Positions 16,385-24,922 of a stretch of DNA of 64,000 nt are shown here, one piece after another; positions within the stretch are counted from its first letter, which is position 1; each line of letters opens with the position of its first letter. The notes below the pieces were generated by a model, which worked only from the letters and a program-made list of their open reading frames with translations, was not told the DNA's origin and searched no databases. This stretch comes from CATOSP01 sp034422355 (GTDB lineage: Bacteria > Chloroflexota > Dehalococcoidia > Lucifugimonadales > UBA3495): positions 1 to 64,000 of the forward strand of contig DAOUJS010000152.1 in NCBI GenBank assembly GCA_034422355.1. Direction: 5' to 3'. Both the position numbers and the translations under genes were made by a program.

Positions 16385-16936
16385 ATGCCAGACGCCGACT
16401 TGGAACCGACGGTCGAGAGCAAGAGGGTCTATGAAGGCCGGATTGTCAACCTGCGGGTCGATACGGTCCGGCTCCCTACCGGCCGCGTGACCACCAGGGA
16501 GATTGCGGAACACGGCAACAGCGTCTGCGTCGTTCCCATTGACTCAGACGGTAACGTCCTCCTGGTGCGGCAGTACCGCAAGCCCGCGGAGGACACTCTG
16601 CTGGAGGTGCCCGCGGGCGGGATGGACCCAGGGGAGTCGCCCGAAGACTCTGCACTGCGTGAGCTTCAGGAGGAAATCGGTCATACGGCCGATGACCTCC
16701 GACCCCTCTCAAGCTTCTGGCTGGCTCCCGGATGGTGCACTGAGTTCATGTATTCCTTTATCGCAACTGGTCTGCGGCAGGCGAAACTCGCCGCAGACGA
16801 CGACGAGAATATCACTGTAGAGCGTATACCGCTCGGTGACGTTCCGATGCTGATTCAATCGGGGCAGATCAAGGACGCGAAAAGCATTCTCTCCCTGGTC
16901 ATGACTCTCAACCTAGTGGACCGGGATAAATGCTAA
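16385..16936 (+). CDS. NUDIX hydrolase, ADP-ribose pyrophosphatase-like
   Basis: A 183-aa protein with a complete Nudix box: G at the start of GGMDPGESPEDS, then ALRELQEEIGH. The flanking strands (VRQYRKPAEDTLLEVPAGG before the box and GWCTEFMYSFIATGL after it) match ADP-ribose pyrophosphatases (NudF type), which split ADP-ribose into AMP and ribose 5-phosphate. Its place after nadK fits NAD(P) turnover. Substrate specificity within the NUDIX family is inferred, not certain. Confidence 0.88.
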   Translation: MPDADLEPTVESKRVYEGRIVNLRVDTVRLPTGRVTTREIAEHGNSVCVVPIDSDGNVLLVRQYRKPAEDTLLEVPAGGMDPGESPEDSALRELQEEIGHTADDLRPLSSFWLAPGWCTEFMYSFIATGLRQAKLAADDDENITVERIPLGDVPMLIQSGQIKDAKSILSLVMTLNLVDRDKC

Positions 16937-16988
16937 ACTATGGTGACGTTCGGATAGTCATCGGGAACTATCTCCGGAGGAGCAGCAT

Positions 16989-18668
16989 ATGTTAGAGCAC
17001 GATGTTCTGGTGGTCGGCGCCGGACTGGCGGGGATGAGGGCGGCAATCGCTGCACGCGCCCAGGGAGCCAACGCCGCAATCATCAGCAAGGTTCATCCAG
17101 TCCGCAGCCACTCCAACGCGGCGCAGGGGGGGATCAATGCTGCCCTCCTGGACCGTGGCGACGACTGGGAAGACCACGCCTATGACACTATCAAGGGCAG
17201 TGACTTCCTGGGAGACCAGGACGCCATTGAAGTGATGTGCCAGTCGGCGGGCCAGGCCTTGATCGACATGGAACACTTTGGGGTGACTTTCAACCGCGAT
17301 GACGAGGGTAAGCTGGGCACCCGCGCCTTCGGGGGCCAGCGCCGGGCGCGCACCTTCTTCGTCGGAGACTTTACCGGGCAGGCCCTGTTGCACGTGATGT
17401 TCGAGCAGCTCATCAAGTCGGGTGTCCGCCGCTACGAGGAGTGGTTCGTTACTGGCCTCATTGAAGAGGACGACCGGGTCTGCGGCGTAACCGCCCTGGA
17501 AATCCGCACCGGCCAGGTGTTTGCCATCCGGGCCAAGACCGTCATATTCTGCACGGGGGGCCTGGGCCGGGTCTTTGAGCCGAGCACCAACGCACTCATC
17601 GTAACCGGCGACGGCATGGCATTGGCCTATAATGCCGGCGCCCGGCTCATGGATATGGAGATGGTCCAGTACCACCCGACTACGCTGGCGGGCAATGGTG
17701 TGCTGATTTCCGAGGCCGCCCGCGGCGAGGGCGCGTACCTGCTGGACAAGAATGGCGACAGGTTCATGGAGAAGTACGCTCCCAACATGATGGAGCTTGC
17801 CTCGCGGGACGTGGTCTCCCGCGCCGAACAAACCGAGATCAACGAGGGCAACGGCATCAACGGTTGCGTACTGCTCGACTGCCGGCACCTCGGCGAGGCA
17901 TTGATCAAGGAGAAGCTGAGCCAGATCCGCGAGATCGGCATCGACCTGGCCGGCGTGGATATGGTCCATGAACCGATACCCATCCGTCCTGGTATGCACT
18001 ACATGATGGGCGGCATCAAGACAGACGTGGACGGTCAGACCAACCTGCCCGGCGTTTACGCCGCCGGGGAATGCGCCTGCGTAAGCGTTCATGGCGGCAA
18101 CCGCCTGGGAGCCAACTCCCTGCTGGATACCATCGTCTTCGGGCAGAGGGCGGGGAACCATGCGGCCGATACTGCACGCGACATGGAATACATTGAGTTC
18201 GACGTTGATGCGGTAGTCCGGCGCGAGGAAGAGCGTCTCCAGGGTATCCTGGACCGGCCCCAGAACGGCGACCGGGTGGCCAGCGTCCGGCTAGGAATGG
18301 GCGAGTCCATGAACCGCAACCTCGCCGTGTACCGCCATGAGGAGGGGATGCGGGAGACGATGCACGACCTCCAGGGTCTGAAGGAGCGGTATACCACAGT
18401 ACCGGTGGACAACAAGGGTCGTGTGTTCAACACGGACCTCGTCTTCGCCCTGGAACTGGGGTTCATGCTCGACTGCGCTGAGACCATCGCCGTCAGTGCC
18501 CTGGAACGCAGAGACAGCCGGGGCGCGCAGGCCCGCACCGACTATCCCGACAGGGACGACGAAAATTGGATGAAGCACATCGTCACCGCCAAGGGAGACG
18601 AGGGCCCGGAAATCTCATATTCACCCGTCTCCATCACCAAGTGGACTCCTGAAGAAAGGAAATACTGA
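16989..18668 (+). CDS. sdhA: Succinate dehydrogenase/fumarate reductase flavoprotein subunit
   Basis: Oxidises succinate to fumarate and passes electrons through FAD to SdhB. It has 559 aa. The FAD dinucleotide fold is VVGAGLAGMRAA at about residues 7-18, the covalent-FAD histidine is probably H41 in RSHSNAAQGG, and the catalytic loop EAARGEGAYLLDKNGDRF is present. The start is well supported by CGGAGGAG immediately upstream. It is followed by sdhB after 3 nt. The C-terminal domain has the usual helical cap (residues about 420-540). Confidence 0.96.
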   Translation: MLEHDVLVVGAGLAGMRAAIAARAQGANAAIISKVHPVRSHSNAAQGGINAALLDRGDDWEDHAYDTIKGSDFLGDQDAIEVMCQSAGQALIDMEHFGVTFNRDDEGKLGTRAFGGQRRARTFFVGDFTGQALLHVMFEQLIKSGVRRYEEWFVTGLIEEDDRVCGVTALEIRTGQVFAIRAKTVIFCTGGLGRVFEPSTNALIVTGDGMALAYNAGARLMDMEMVQYHPTTLAGNGVLISEAARGEGAYLLDKNGDRFMEKYAPNMMELASRDVVSRAEQTEINEGNGINGCVLLDCRHLGEALIKEKLSQIREIGIDLAGVDMVHEPIPIRPGMHYMMGGIKTDVDGQTNLPGVYAAGECACVSVHGGNRLGANSLLDTIVFGQRAGNHAADTARDMEYIEFDVDAVVRREEERLQGILDRPQNGDRVASVRLGMGESMNRNLAVYRHEEGMRETMHDLQGLKERYTTVPVDNKGRVFNTDLVFALELGFMLDCAETIAVSALERRDSRGAQARTDYPDRDDENWMKHIVTAKGDEGPEISYSPVSITKWTPEERKY

Positions 18669-18671
18669 CCA

Positions 18672-19658
18672 ATGGACTTGACTCTCAGGGTCAGAAGGTT
18701 CGATCCCGATTCCGACAACCCCGAACCCTACTGGCAGGATTTTCCCGTAACAGTCGAGGACAACGCGACCGTTCTGGACGCCCTCATCAAGGTGCGCGAG
18801 GACGTGGACGGTACTCTGAGCCTGCGCTGCTCCTGCCGCAGCTCCATCTGTGGCTCTTGCGCTATGCGGATCAACGGCCATGCAACCCTGGCCTGCAAGG
18901 CCCAGGCCAGGGACGCCTTGGGTGATGACAACACCATCACCGTGGAACCGGCCGGGGTCATGCGCGTGCTCAAGGACCTCGTGGTCGACTTCGACCTGTT
19001 CTGGGACAAGATCATGGCGGTGGAACCCTACTTGCAACCACAGGGGCCGGAGCCGGAGGGAGAATACATCGCCTCCAACGAATCGATGCTGCACCTGTCC
19101 GGCGTAACTGCCTGTATCATGTGCGGCGCGTGCGTCTCCGACTGTACCGTGCTTGAGGTTGACCCGACTTTCATGGGTCCGGCGGCATTGGCCAAGGCCT
19201 ACCGCTTTACGGCCGACCCCCGGGACGGCGACGAAGACGGCCACTCTGAAGACCGCCTGAGGATGCTGAGCAAGGCGTCGGGCATGTGGGACTGCACCCG
19301 CTGCTTCGAGTGCGTGCAGGTATGTCCCAAGGGCGTCGCCCCGATGGACAGGATCATGGCCCTGCGGGACCAGGCCCTGGCCGCAGGTATGGACAAGAAC
19401 TACGGCGCGCGCCACGTGCAGGCTTTCAGCGACCTGGTGGAGCACAGCGGTTGGCTGGACGAGCTCAGGATCGTGCCGATGACCATGGGGTTGGGCAATG
19501 TGCCCGCGCTGCTTAACGTAATGCCCGAGGCGCTGCGCGCCCTTAGCCACGGCAAGCTGCCGCCCCTGGTGCACCCCGAACTTCCCGGGGCGGAAAACAT
19601 CCGTAACCTGTTCCAGAAGGTCGAGCAGGGTGGCGAAGAGCCGGAAGGCCACCATTAA
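18672..19658 (+). CDS. sdhB: Succinate dehydrogenase iron-sulfur subunit with a four-cysteine third motif
   Basis: Transfers electrons from SdhA to the quinone-reducing part. It has 328 aa, longer than the 230-250 aa norm. The [2Fe-2S] ligands are C55, C60, C63 and C75. The first ferredoxin motif is CIMCGACVSDC (C148-C158). The second is CTRCFECVQVCP (C208-C218), with four cysteines; classical SdhB has only three there and binds [3Fe-4S]. The extra cysteine is the hallmark of the archaeal-type (type E) enzymes, in which this centre is a second [4Fe-4S]. The C-terminal extension has no further cysteines. Confidence 0.94.
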   Translation: MDLTLRVRRFDPDSDNPEPYWQDFPVTVEDNATVLDALIKVREDVDGTLSLRCSCRSSICGSCAMRINGHATLACKAQARDALGDDNTITVEPAGVMRVLKDLVVDFDLFWDKIMAVEPYLQPQGPEPEGEYIASNESMLHLSGVTACIMCGACVSDCTVLEVDPTFMGPAALAKAYRFTADPRDGDEDGHSEDRLRMLSKASGMWDCTRCFECVQVCPKGVAPMDRIMALRDQALAAGMDKNYGARHVQAFSDLVEHSGWLDELRIVPMTMGLGNVPALLNVMPEALRALSHGKLPPLVHPELPGAENIRNLFQKVEQGGEEPEGHH

Positions 19659-19701
19659 CCCCTGCACGGCTAACCTGAATCTGTAGACCCGGAGGCCAAG
19701 T

Positions 19702-20586
19702 TTGAAATACGCCTTCTATCCCGGTTGCGTGTCCCGCGGCGGCTGCCCGGAATTGTACCCGGCGGCCAAGCTGATATGCGAACGCATTGGCATTGAACTC
19801 GAAGAGATGCCCGGAGCGTCCTGCACCGGGGCCGGAGTCCTTCAAGAGAAGAACCGAACGCTGGGAGATACCCTCAACGCGCGGACCTTCGCAATGGCCG
19901 AGAACCTTGGCTTGCCCATAATGACCATTTGCAGCACTTGTCAGGGCGTAATGTCCCAGGCCAACCACCGGCTCAAGAACGACCCGGAATACCTGGCGCA
20001 GGTCAATTCCTACCTGGCCGAGGAAGGACTGGAGTACAAGGGGTCCGCGGACCCCAAGCACTTGCTGTGGGTCCTCATCGAAGACTACGGAATTGACAGG
20101 CTGACCAACCTGATCACCCGGCCCCTTGGCGGAGTGCGGCTGGCCCCGTTCTACGGCTGCTACCTGGTCAGACCCACCGAGGCCCTGGGCATGGAAGAAA
20201 ACCCGGAACGGGCGACGTCACTGGAGAAGTTGATTGAAACCCTGGGCGCGACAGTCGTGGACTACTCGGGCAAGACCCGTTGCTGCGGTTTCCCCATCCT
20301 CACCATCAACGAGCGCAACTCGGTGGCGATGGTGGCCAAGCACACCCTGGACGTGAAAGACCTCGGCGCGGACGCGATGGTGACTCCGTGCCCCCTGTGC
20401 CACCTTAACCTTGACGGGTTCCAGCCCAAGGCGTCGGCACAGGCGCAGCGCTCCATCGGAATGCCCATCCTGCACCTGCCTCAGGCCATCGGTCTGGCCA
20501 TGGGAATCTCCCCACAGGAATTGGGACTGCGCCGCCACATCGTGAGCATGGCTCCTTTGGTCACCAAGCTGGGCGCAACTGTCTGA
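19702..20586 (+). CDS. HdrB-like CCG-domain subunit of type E succinate dehydrogenase
   Basis: A 294-aa protein from a TTG start preceded by CCGGAGG. The second half has a complete cysteine-rich (CCG) motif: C in YGCYLV, RCCGFPI and CPLCHLNL. The first half has a variant: YPGCVSRGGC, then SCTG in place of CCG, then CSTCQG. Such heterodisulfide-reductase-B-like subunits (SdhC/SdhE) replace the cytochrome b membrane anchor in type E succinate dehydrogenases. There are no transmembrane helices here and no sdhF-like gene follows, so how the enzyme meets the membrane is unclear. Confidence 0.88.
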   Translation: MKYAFYPGCVSRGGCPELYPAAKLICERIGIELEEMPGASCTGAGVLQEKNRTLGDTLNARTFAMAENLGLPIMTICSTCQGVMSQANHRLKNDPEYLAQVNSYLAEEGLEYKGSADPKHLLWVLIEDYGIDRLTNLITRPLGGVRLAPFYGCYLVRPTEALGMEENPERATSLEKLIETLGATVVDYSGKTRCCGFPILTINERNSVAMVAKHTLDVKDLGADAMVTPCPLCHLNLDGFQPKASAQAQRSIGMPILHLPQAIGLAMGISPQELGLRRHIVSMAPLVTKLGATV

Positions 20587-20620
20587 CCGCCGTTTGCTGA
20601 GGCTACATAATGGAAAACAG

Positions 20621-20646
20621 GGCTGGTACAGACGATTCTGCCAGCC
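20621..20646 (+). terminator. Hairpin at the end of the sdh operon
   Basis: GGCTGG-TA-CAGA-CGAT-TCTG-CCAGCC forms a stem of 10 pairs with a two-base bulge, 34 nt after the stop of the CCG-domain gene. The following sequence (TCGCTTTG) has only a short T-run, so it may act as a weak terminator or a 3' end stabiliser. Confidence 0.5.
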
Positions 20647-20722
20647 TCGCTTTGTGGTTCCCGTTCACCATAGCCCATAAGTGTTGGGCAACCCTTGGTG
20701 AATTCGCTACTACTCGGGAGTC

Positions 20723-21298
20723 TTAGCCGAACAATTCTCCCACTCGAACGCTGAACCCGGTCACCACGTCATCCCCGGTAAGCGTGTCCTGCTTAGATAG
20801 TGTCACAGGCTCTTGTGAAGGACGATGAACCACCGCCGTCCGCATTCTCGGGTACAGGGCTATGACCATGCGTGTGCCGGCTTCCAGCCATTCGGCGACT
20901 TTCTCCCGTACCTCGCTTGGCCGGTCATTTGGCGAGACTACCTCCACCACCAGGTCGGGGGCGAGTTCCAGGAATCCGTCAGGCAACTCCTCCGCAGACA
21001 GACGGTCGGCTGACACAAAGGACACATCGGGAGCGCGTACCGTATCGGGGTCGCGGGCCAATCTAAACCCAGTTTCGGCTCCGAATACCATCCCCAGGCC
21101 AGCGGCCTTCGTATGCCATTCCAAGAGCGATCCGGTGACTATGGCAGCCCTTCCATGTCTTCCCCCGGCAGGAGCCATTTCGTAGATTTTCCCTTTCACC
21201 AACTCCATACGCCGCCCGTTGGCGGGCAGGTGCAACAGGTCTTCAGCACTGAACAGCACCTTACGCTTGCGGCGAAAGCCCCTGGCAACAGTAGCCAT
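20723..21298 (-). CDS. Uma2 family (DUF820) putative restriction-like endonuclease
   Basis: A 191-aa protein with the Uma2 layout: an N-terminal helix with the substrate-region pattern LPANGRRMELVKGKIYEMAPAG (split across residues 23-45), APDVSFV at about residues 90-96, then LVVEVVSPND and REKVAEWLEAG. These form the PD-(D/E)xK fold: D in APDVSF, E-x-x in VEVVSPND, and K in REKV. The family is abundant in Chloroflexota and Cyanobacteria and its role is unknown; transposon association has been suggested. It is 12 nt upstream of the aminotransferase stop region on the same strand. Confidence 0.87.
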   Translation of the reverse strand: MATVARGFRRKRKVLFSAEDLLHLPANGRRMELVKGKIYEMAPAGGRHGRAAIVTGSLLEWHTKAAGLGMVFGAETGFRLARDPDTVRAPDVSFVSADRLSAEELPDGFLELAPDLVVEVVSPNDRPSEVREKVAEWLEAGTRMVIALYPRMRTAVVHRPSQEPVTLSKQDTLTGDDVVTGFSVRVGELFG

Positions 21299-21310
21299 GC
21301 AGTTGCCCCC

Positions 21311-22603
21311 CTAGTCCCGGAGAGCCGGAATTACCTCGGCAAATGCCTGGATTGTCCGCTCCACGTCCTCATCCGTATGGGCCATAGACGGGTAGTATTT
21401 CTGGCCGCCCTTCAGTATGCCGCGCTCCAGCAGACCCGAGTTGAATCGGCCCATGAGCTGACCGTCGGCCCTCAGCCCGTCGCGGTAGTTGGTCACGGGC
21501 TGACTGGTGAAGAAAACGTCAAAGATCGCGTCCTCCCCGCACATCTGGACTGGGATACCGTTCTCGTTGAAGAGGTCCATCATGGCAGTCCTGACTCGGC
21601 TGCCGACACTGTACAGCCGCTCGTAAGCGCCCTCCTTGCGCAACTCGTTCAGGGTCGCCAGCCCGGCGGCGCAGGCGATTGGGTTCCCGTTCAGAGTGCC
21701 TACCTGGCTGACGAATGAGTCAGAGTCAGCCGCCCCCTGGTCGAAGACAGACATTATATCCGCACGGCCCATCACCGCTGCCAGCGGGTAGCCGCCGCCC
21801 ATAATCTTGCCCGTCGCACAGAGGTCCGGTGTCACGCCGTAGAGTTCCTGCGCTCCGCCGTAGGCCAACCGGAAGCTGGTTACGACCTCATCGAAAATCA
21901 ACGGTATCTCGTATTTGGCCGTGACCTGTCTCAACCCCTGAAGGAAGCCCGGTTGGGGCGCCAGTATCCGCTGCAACGGTTCAACTATCACCGCGGCTAA
22001 CTCGTCGTGATGGGCGTCGATGATAGTCGTGGTCGTATCAATGTCATTGAATGGGGCGATGAGCATCAGGTCCCGGATCGCCCTCGGAATGCCGCTGTTG
22101 TTGGCCTCTGCCTGGGGAAATTCCTCCGACGCCGATGGAGTCACGCTCATCTGCGCATAATCGCTGGTACCGTGGTAACCGCCTTCAAACTTGAGCACTT
22201 TTTCCCGCTTGCGATAGGCCCTGGCAGTGCGCATTGCCTGGAAACAGGCATCGGTGCCGCTGGTGGTGAACCGCACCCGCTCGGCGCATGGGACAGCATC
22301 CACGAGTTGCTCGGCCAGCAACACGGCTTTCTCGTTGGTGGCGAAGAAGGTGCTGCCCTGCTCCACGGCTTTAATTACCGCCTCAGTGACTGCTGGGTGC
22401 GCGTGGCCCAGAATCATCGGGCCGGAACCCATCAGCCAGTCAACGTACTCGTTCCCGCTGACGTCGTATACGTGGGACCCGCGGCCCTCCCGGACCAGGA
22501 AGTTCAGATCGTCCTGTATAGCCAAGTTCCCGGTATTTCCCCCGGGCAAGTATCGGGCCGCTTTTTCAAGCAGCTCCGTCTCAAGTCGCGTGCGGTTGGG
22601 CAT
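21311..22603 (-). CDS. Class III PLP aminotransferase, glutamate-1-semialdehyde aminomutase-like
   Basis: A 430-aa fold-type I PLP enzyme. Visible motifs are GSGPMILGHAHPAVTEAV (N-terminal), TSGTDACFQAMRTARAYR (phosphate binding), the aspartate of FDEVVTSFR that pairs with the pyridine nitrogen, and the Schiff-base lysine in ATGKIMGGGYPLAAVMG. The layout is closest to HemL and related (S)-beta-amino-acid or amino-alcohol aminotransferases. No other heme genes are nearby, so a tetrapyrrole role is not supported. The donor and acceptor are unknown. Confidence 0.88.
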   Translation of the reverse strand: MPNRTRLETELLEKAARYLPGGNTGNLAIQDDLNFLVREGRGSHVYDVSGNEYVDWLMGSGPMILGHAHPAVTEAVIKAVEQGSTFFATNEKAVLLAEQLVDAVPCAERVRFTTSGTDACFQAMRTARAYRKREKVLKFEGGYHGTSDYAQMSVTPSASEEFPQAEANNSGIPRAIRDLMLIAPFNDIDTTTTIIDAHHDELAAVIVEPLQRILAPQPGFLQGLRQVTAKYEIPLIFDEVVTSFRLAYGGAQELYGVTPDLCATGKIMGGGYPLAAVMGRADIMSVFDQGAADSDSFVSQVGTLNGNPIACAAGLATLNELRKEGAYERLYSVGSRVRTAMMDLFNENGIPVQMCGEDAIFDVFFTSQPVTNYRDGLRADGQLMGRFNSGLLERGILKGGQKYYPSMAHTDEDVERTIQAFAEVIPALRD

Positions 22604-22648
22604 GGGTCAGCCTCCATTTTGGGTTGAAGTATCGCAGTATGTGGTCTA

Positions 22649-23050
22649 TTAAATTATCTGGGCTACTGGGTCTCCTACTTTCACGGTGCTGCCTTCCTGT
22701 CCGATGGTGTCGGTGTTTTGGCCGGGCGACTCGATTATGATTTTTCGCACCCGGGTAACAGTTCGCCCGCGGGATGCCGACTCGGCCCGCTCATATAAGG
22801 ACGGTACGTGAGCGGAATATGTCTCATAGGTCTTTGCTACCGAGAATTGTGGGTGTACTTCAACGACTTTGACTTTGATTTTATCCCTAACCAATACCCC
22901 CAATTCAACTCCACTGTCTGGGTCTGTGATGGGAACGTTGGGCTGAGTCACCTGAAACAGCATCTCTTCCGAGACACCATCGTTCTCACCTTTATTGATT
23001 ACAAGGTCTCGCTCATTGAGAATGGCTGCCACCTTTCCCTGAATAGGCAT
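22649..23050 (-). CDS. Unknown protein with FlgT-C-like beta domain
   Basis: 133 aa from the ATG at 23050, which is preceded by GGGGAGGG that also contains the upstream stop codon; an ATG at 23071 would overlap that gene. The N-terminal part GKVAAILNERDLVINKG followed by ENDGV and LFQVT is a beta-barrel pattern (V.I..G..DGV..G..F.V) also found in the FlgT C-terminal domain and many uncharacterised proteins. LGVLVRDKIKVKVVEVHPQFSVAK continues it. There is no signal peptide. The sequence is more AT-rich than its neighbours. The function is not known. Confidence 0.65.
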   Translation of the reverse strand: MPIQGKVAAILNERDLVINKGENDGVSEEMLFQVTQPNVPITDPDSGVELGVLVRDKIKVKVVEVHPQFSVAKTYETYSAHVPSLYERAESASRGRTVTRVRKIIIESPGQNTDTIGQEGSTVKVGDPVAQII

Positions 23051-23052
23051 TT

Positions 23053-23709
23053 CTACCCTCCCCAACTGCAAATTAGTCTCTTGGCAGAATCAATCGAATC
23101 TTGGTTGATACAGGGAGAGAACTCCACCCCTGTAGGGGGAGAAAAATCGTGCGCCATCCGGTTTTCGAGACCCGCCCAAAAATCTTGAGACTTCATTCTG
23201 TCAGCAACTACACAAAGGCAAAAATCTTGTTCAACTAATATGACCTCCACTAACCCCAAAGGTTCCTTCGTATGAACGTTGATGGCTAAAAACGAATCGC
23301 CCACTGCAAGGAAATCGTTTTGCACTCTGGGCAAGCTCACAGATAGGTTCCCGTCTCTGTCAGAAATTCCGCGAGCCGGAATGGATGGGGCTATTTCCCT
23401 TGATGCGGTTGTCAACACTCGGATAGCTATCCAAACCAGAGGCCGACGGCGCCGGGCATATGCCCATCTGATCCCAGCGTATGCGGCTATTAGCCCGATG
23501 GCAACAGTTGCGGATACAAGGCTGGCCACGACAATTATAGCTGCACGCTGCCTGGTGGGAGAAGCTTCATCGGAGTAAACCGCCAGCGAGAGCGGAATCA
23601 TAATTGCCAGACACACCCCCAAGAGGGATAAGAACGCCAGGAATTTTTCTTGAATAATACGCAGTAGATATCTACAGTATGGGGAAAATCGAGGTTTTGC
23701 CTTTCGCAA
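23053..23709 (-). CDS. Unknown two-helix membrane protein with C-terminal beta domain
   Basis: 218 aa. Two hydrophobic segments (about residues 22-44 and 58-80) are followed by basic ARRRRP, suggesting an inner-membrane protein with a cytoplasmic C-terminal domain. That domain (residues about 125-200) contains FLAVGDSFLAINV, EPLGLVEVILVEQDF and CVVADRM, which resembles the beta domain of the next gene. The stop lies within the ribosome-binding site of that gene, so the two form an operon. Base composition is visibly less GC-rich than the flanking mdh and aminotransferase genes. No known function. Confidence 0.6.
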   Translation of the reverse strand: MRKAKPRFSPYCRYLLRIIQEKFLAFLSLLGVCLAIMIPLSLAVYSDEASPTRQRAAIIVVASLVSATVAIGLIAAYAGIRWAYARRRRPLVWIAIRVLTTASREIAPSIPARGISDRDGNLSVSLPRVQNDFLAVGDSFLAINVHTKEPLGLVEVILVEQDFCLCVVADRMKSQDFWAGLENRMAHDFSPPTGVEFSPCINQDSIDSAKRLICSWGG

Positions 23710-23723
23710 GGCGTGACGTTAGA

Positions 23724-23750
23724 GGCCGGGTTAGCATAATCAACCCGGCC
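23724..23750 (-). terminator. Perfect 9-bp hairpin downstream of mdh
   Basis: GGCCGGGTT (23724-23732) and AACCCGGCC (23742-23750) pair across a nine-base loop. On the minus strand it comes 20 nt after the mdh stop, before the AT-richer pair. The run of T is missing, so termination may be weak or factor-assisted. Confidence 0.5.
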
Positions 23751-23769
23751 CTTGACGTTGTAAAAATCT

Positions 23770-24711
23770 CTACCCCTCTGCCTTGGCCCGGTGCATCACG
23801 TCCACCAGTTCCTGGACGCTGGCTGCGGACTTGTTCAGGGAAGCCCTCTCTTCATCCGTGAGGCGAATTTCAACCACCTGCTCCATGCCGCCTGCTCCCA
23901 GCTTGGCCGGTACGCCGACGCACAGGCCGTTGACGCCAAACTCTCCCTCCAGGTAAACACAGCAGGGGAGTATCCGCTTCTTGTCCAAGAGCACCGCTTC
24001 AACCATCTGGGTGATTGCAGCCGAAGGGGCGTAGTAGGCGCTGCCTTCCTTCAGCAGAGCAACGATCTCTCCGCCGCCGTCCCTGGTGCGTTGTACCAGT
24101 TGGTCGATCTTCTCCTCCGCCATGAGTTCGCTTATGGGGATGCCCCCGACGGTGGTGTAGCGCACCAAGGGGACCATGTCGTCACCGTGGCCGCCGAGAA
24201 CGTATGCCTGTACGTCCTCCACCGAGACGTCCAGTTCCTGGGCGATGAAGGTGCGGAACCGGGCCGTGTCCAGGATCCCGGCCATTCCGAACACTCGGCT
24301 GCGCGGGAACCCGGAACTCTCGTAAACGTTCTGGACCATCGCGTCCAGGGGGTTGGTCACGGCGATGATGATACAGTTGGGCGAGTGTTTCACCACTTCC
24401 GCGGTAACCGCCGACGTGATCCGCATGTTGGTGAGGAGGAGATCATCCCGGCTCATTCCGGGTCGGCGGGCTATACCGGCTGTGATGACCACAAGATCAG
24501 AATCGGCGGACTCTTCGTAGCCGTTGCTGCCGGTAACCAGGGCGTCGGATCCTACGACCGGACCGGCTTCGAGCATGTCCAGAGCCTTCCCCTGAGGAAG
24601 GTCCTCGACGACGTCTACCAGGACAACGTCAGCGTAGCCGAGAGACTGAATCCTGAGAGCGGTGGTTGCGCCAACGTTGCCGGCGCCGACTACGGTTACC
24701 TTACTTCGCAT
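23770..24711 (-). CDS. mdh: Malate dehydrogenase
   Basis: Oxidises malate to oxaloacetate with NAD in the TCA cycle. It has 313 aa from the ATG at 24711, with GAGGAG upstream. N-terminal VTVVGAGNVGATTALRI is the NAD fold and VVITAGIARRPGMSRDDLL is the mobile loop; arginine there, not glutamine, marks malate over lactate specificity. The catalytic histidine is in VLGGHGDDMVPL, and the substrate arginine is in LDTARFR. It is the LDH-like MDH type common in Chloroflexota. It lies downstream of icd on the same strand, separated by a structured 211-nt gap. Confidence 0.96.
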   Translation of the reverse strand: MRSKVTVVGAGNVGATTALRIQSLGYADVVLVDVVEDLPQGKALDMLEAGPVVGSDALVTGSNGYEESADSDLVVITAGIARRPGMSRDDLLLTNMRITSAVTAEVVKHSPNCIIIAVTNPLDAMVQNVYESSGFPRSRVFGMAGILDTARFRTFIAQELDVSVEDVQAYVLGGHGDDMVPLVRYTTVGGIPISELMAEEKIDQLVQRTRDGGGEIVALLKEGSAYYAPSAAITQMVEAVLLDKKRILPCCVYLEGEFGVNGLCVGVPAKLGAGGMEQVVEIRLTDEERASLNKSAASVQELVDVMHRAKAEG

Positions 24712-24817
24712 CTGGTTAGTGCTCCTCTGTCTAATTGGCCTGATTCGGCCGACTGGATGGCGTCTCAGAACGGGGCACGACTGTATACCGTCGTACTCCA
24801 TCCGAGCATGGGGAACC

Positions 24818-24916
24818 GGGGCCAGCAGAGCGGTTCAAGGGAAGCGGCACTCGGCCCCTCAAGCGTTCACACGCCTGTAAGCCGGCAGGCTGGAGAACGC
24901 CCCTCAGCCAACCGGC
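24818..24916 (-). other. Structured intergenic region between icd and mdh
   Basis: Two long-range inverted repeats sit here. GGGGCC (24818-24823) pairs with GGCCCC (24853-24858). GCCGG-CA-GGCTGGAG (from 24881) pairs with CCTCAGCC-AA-CCGGC (to 24916). Read on the minus strand they follow icd and precede mdh by over 100 nt. No T-run follows either. They may form an RNA processing or leader structure. No tRNA or known riboswitch pattern was recognised. Confidence 0.45.
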
Positions 24917-24922
24917 CTGTTG

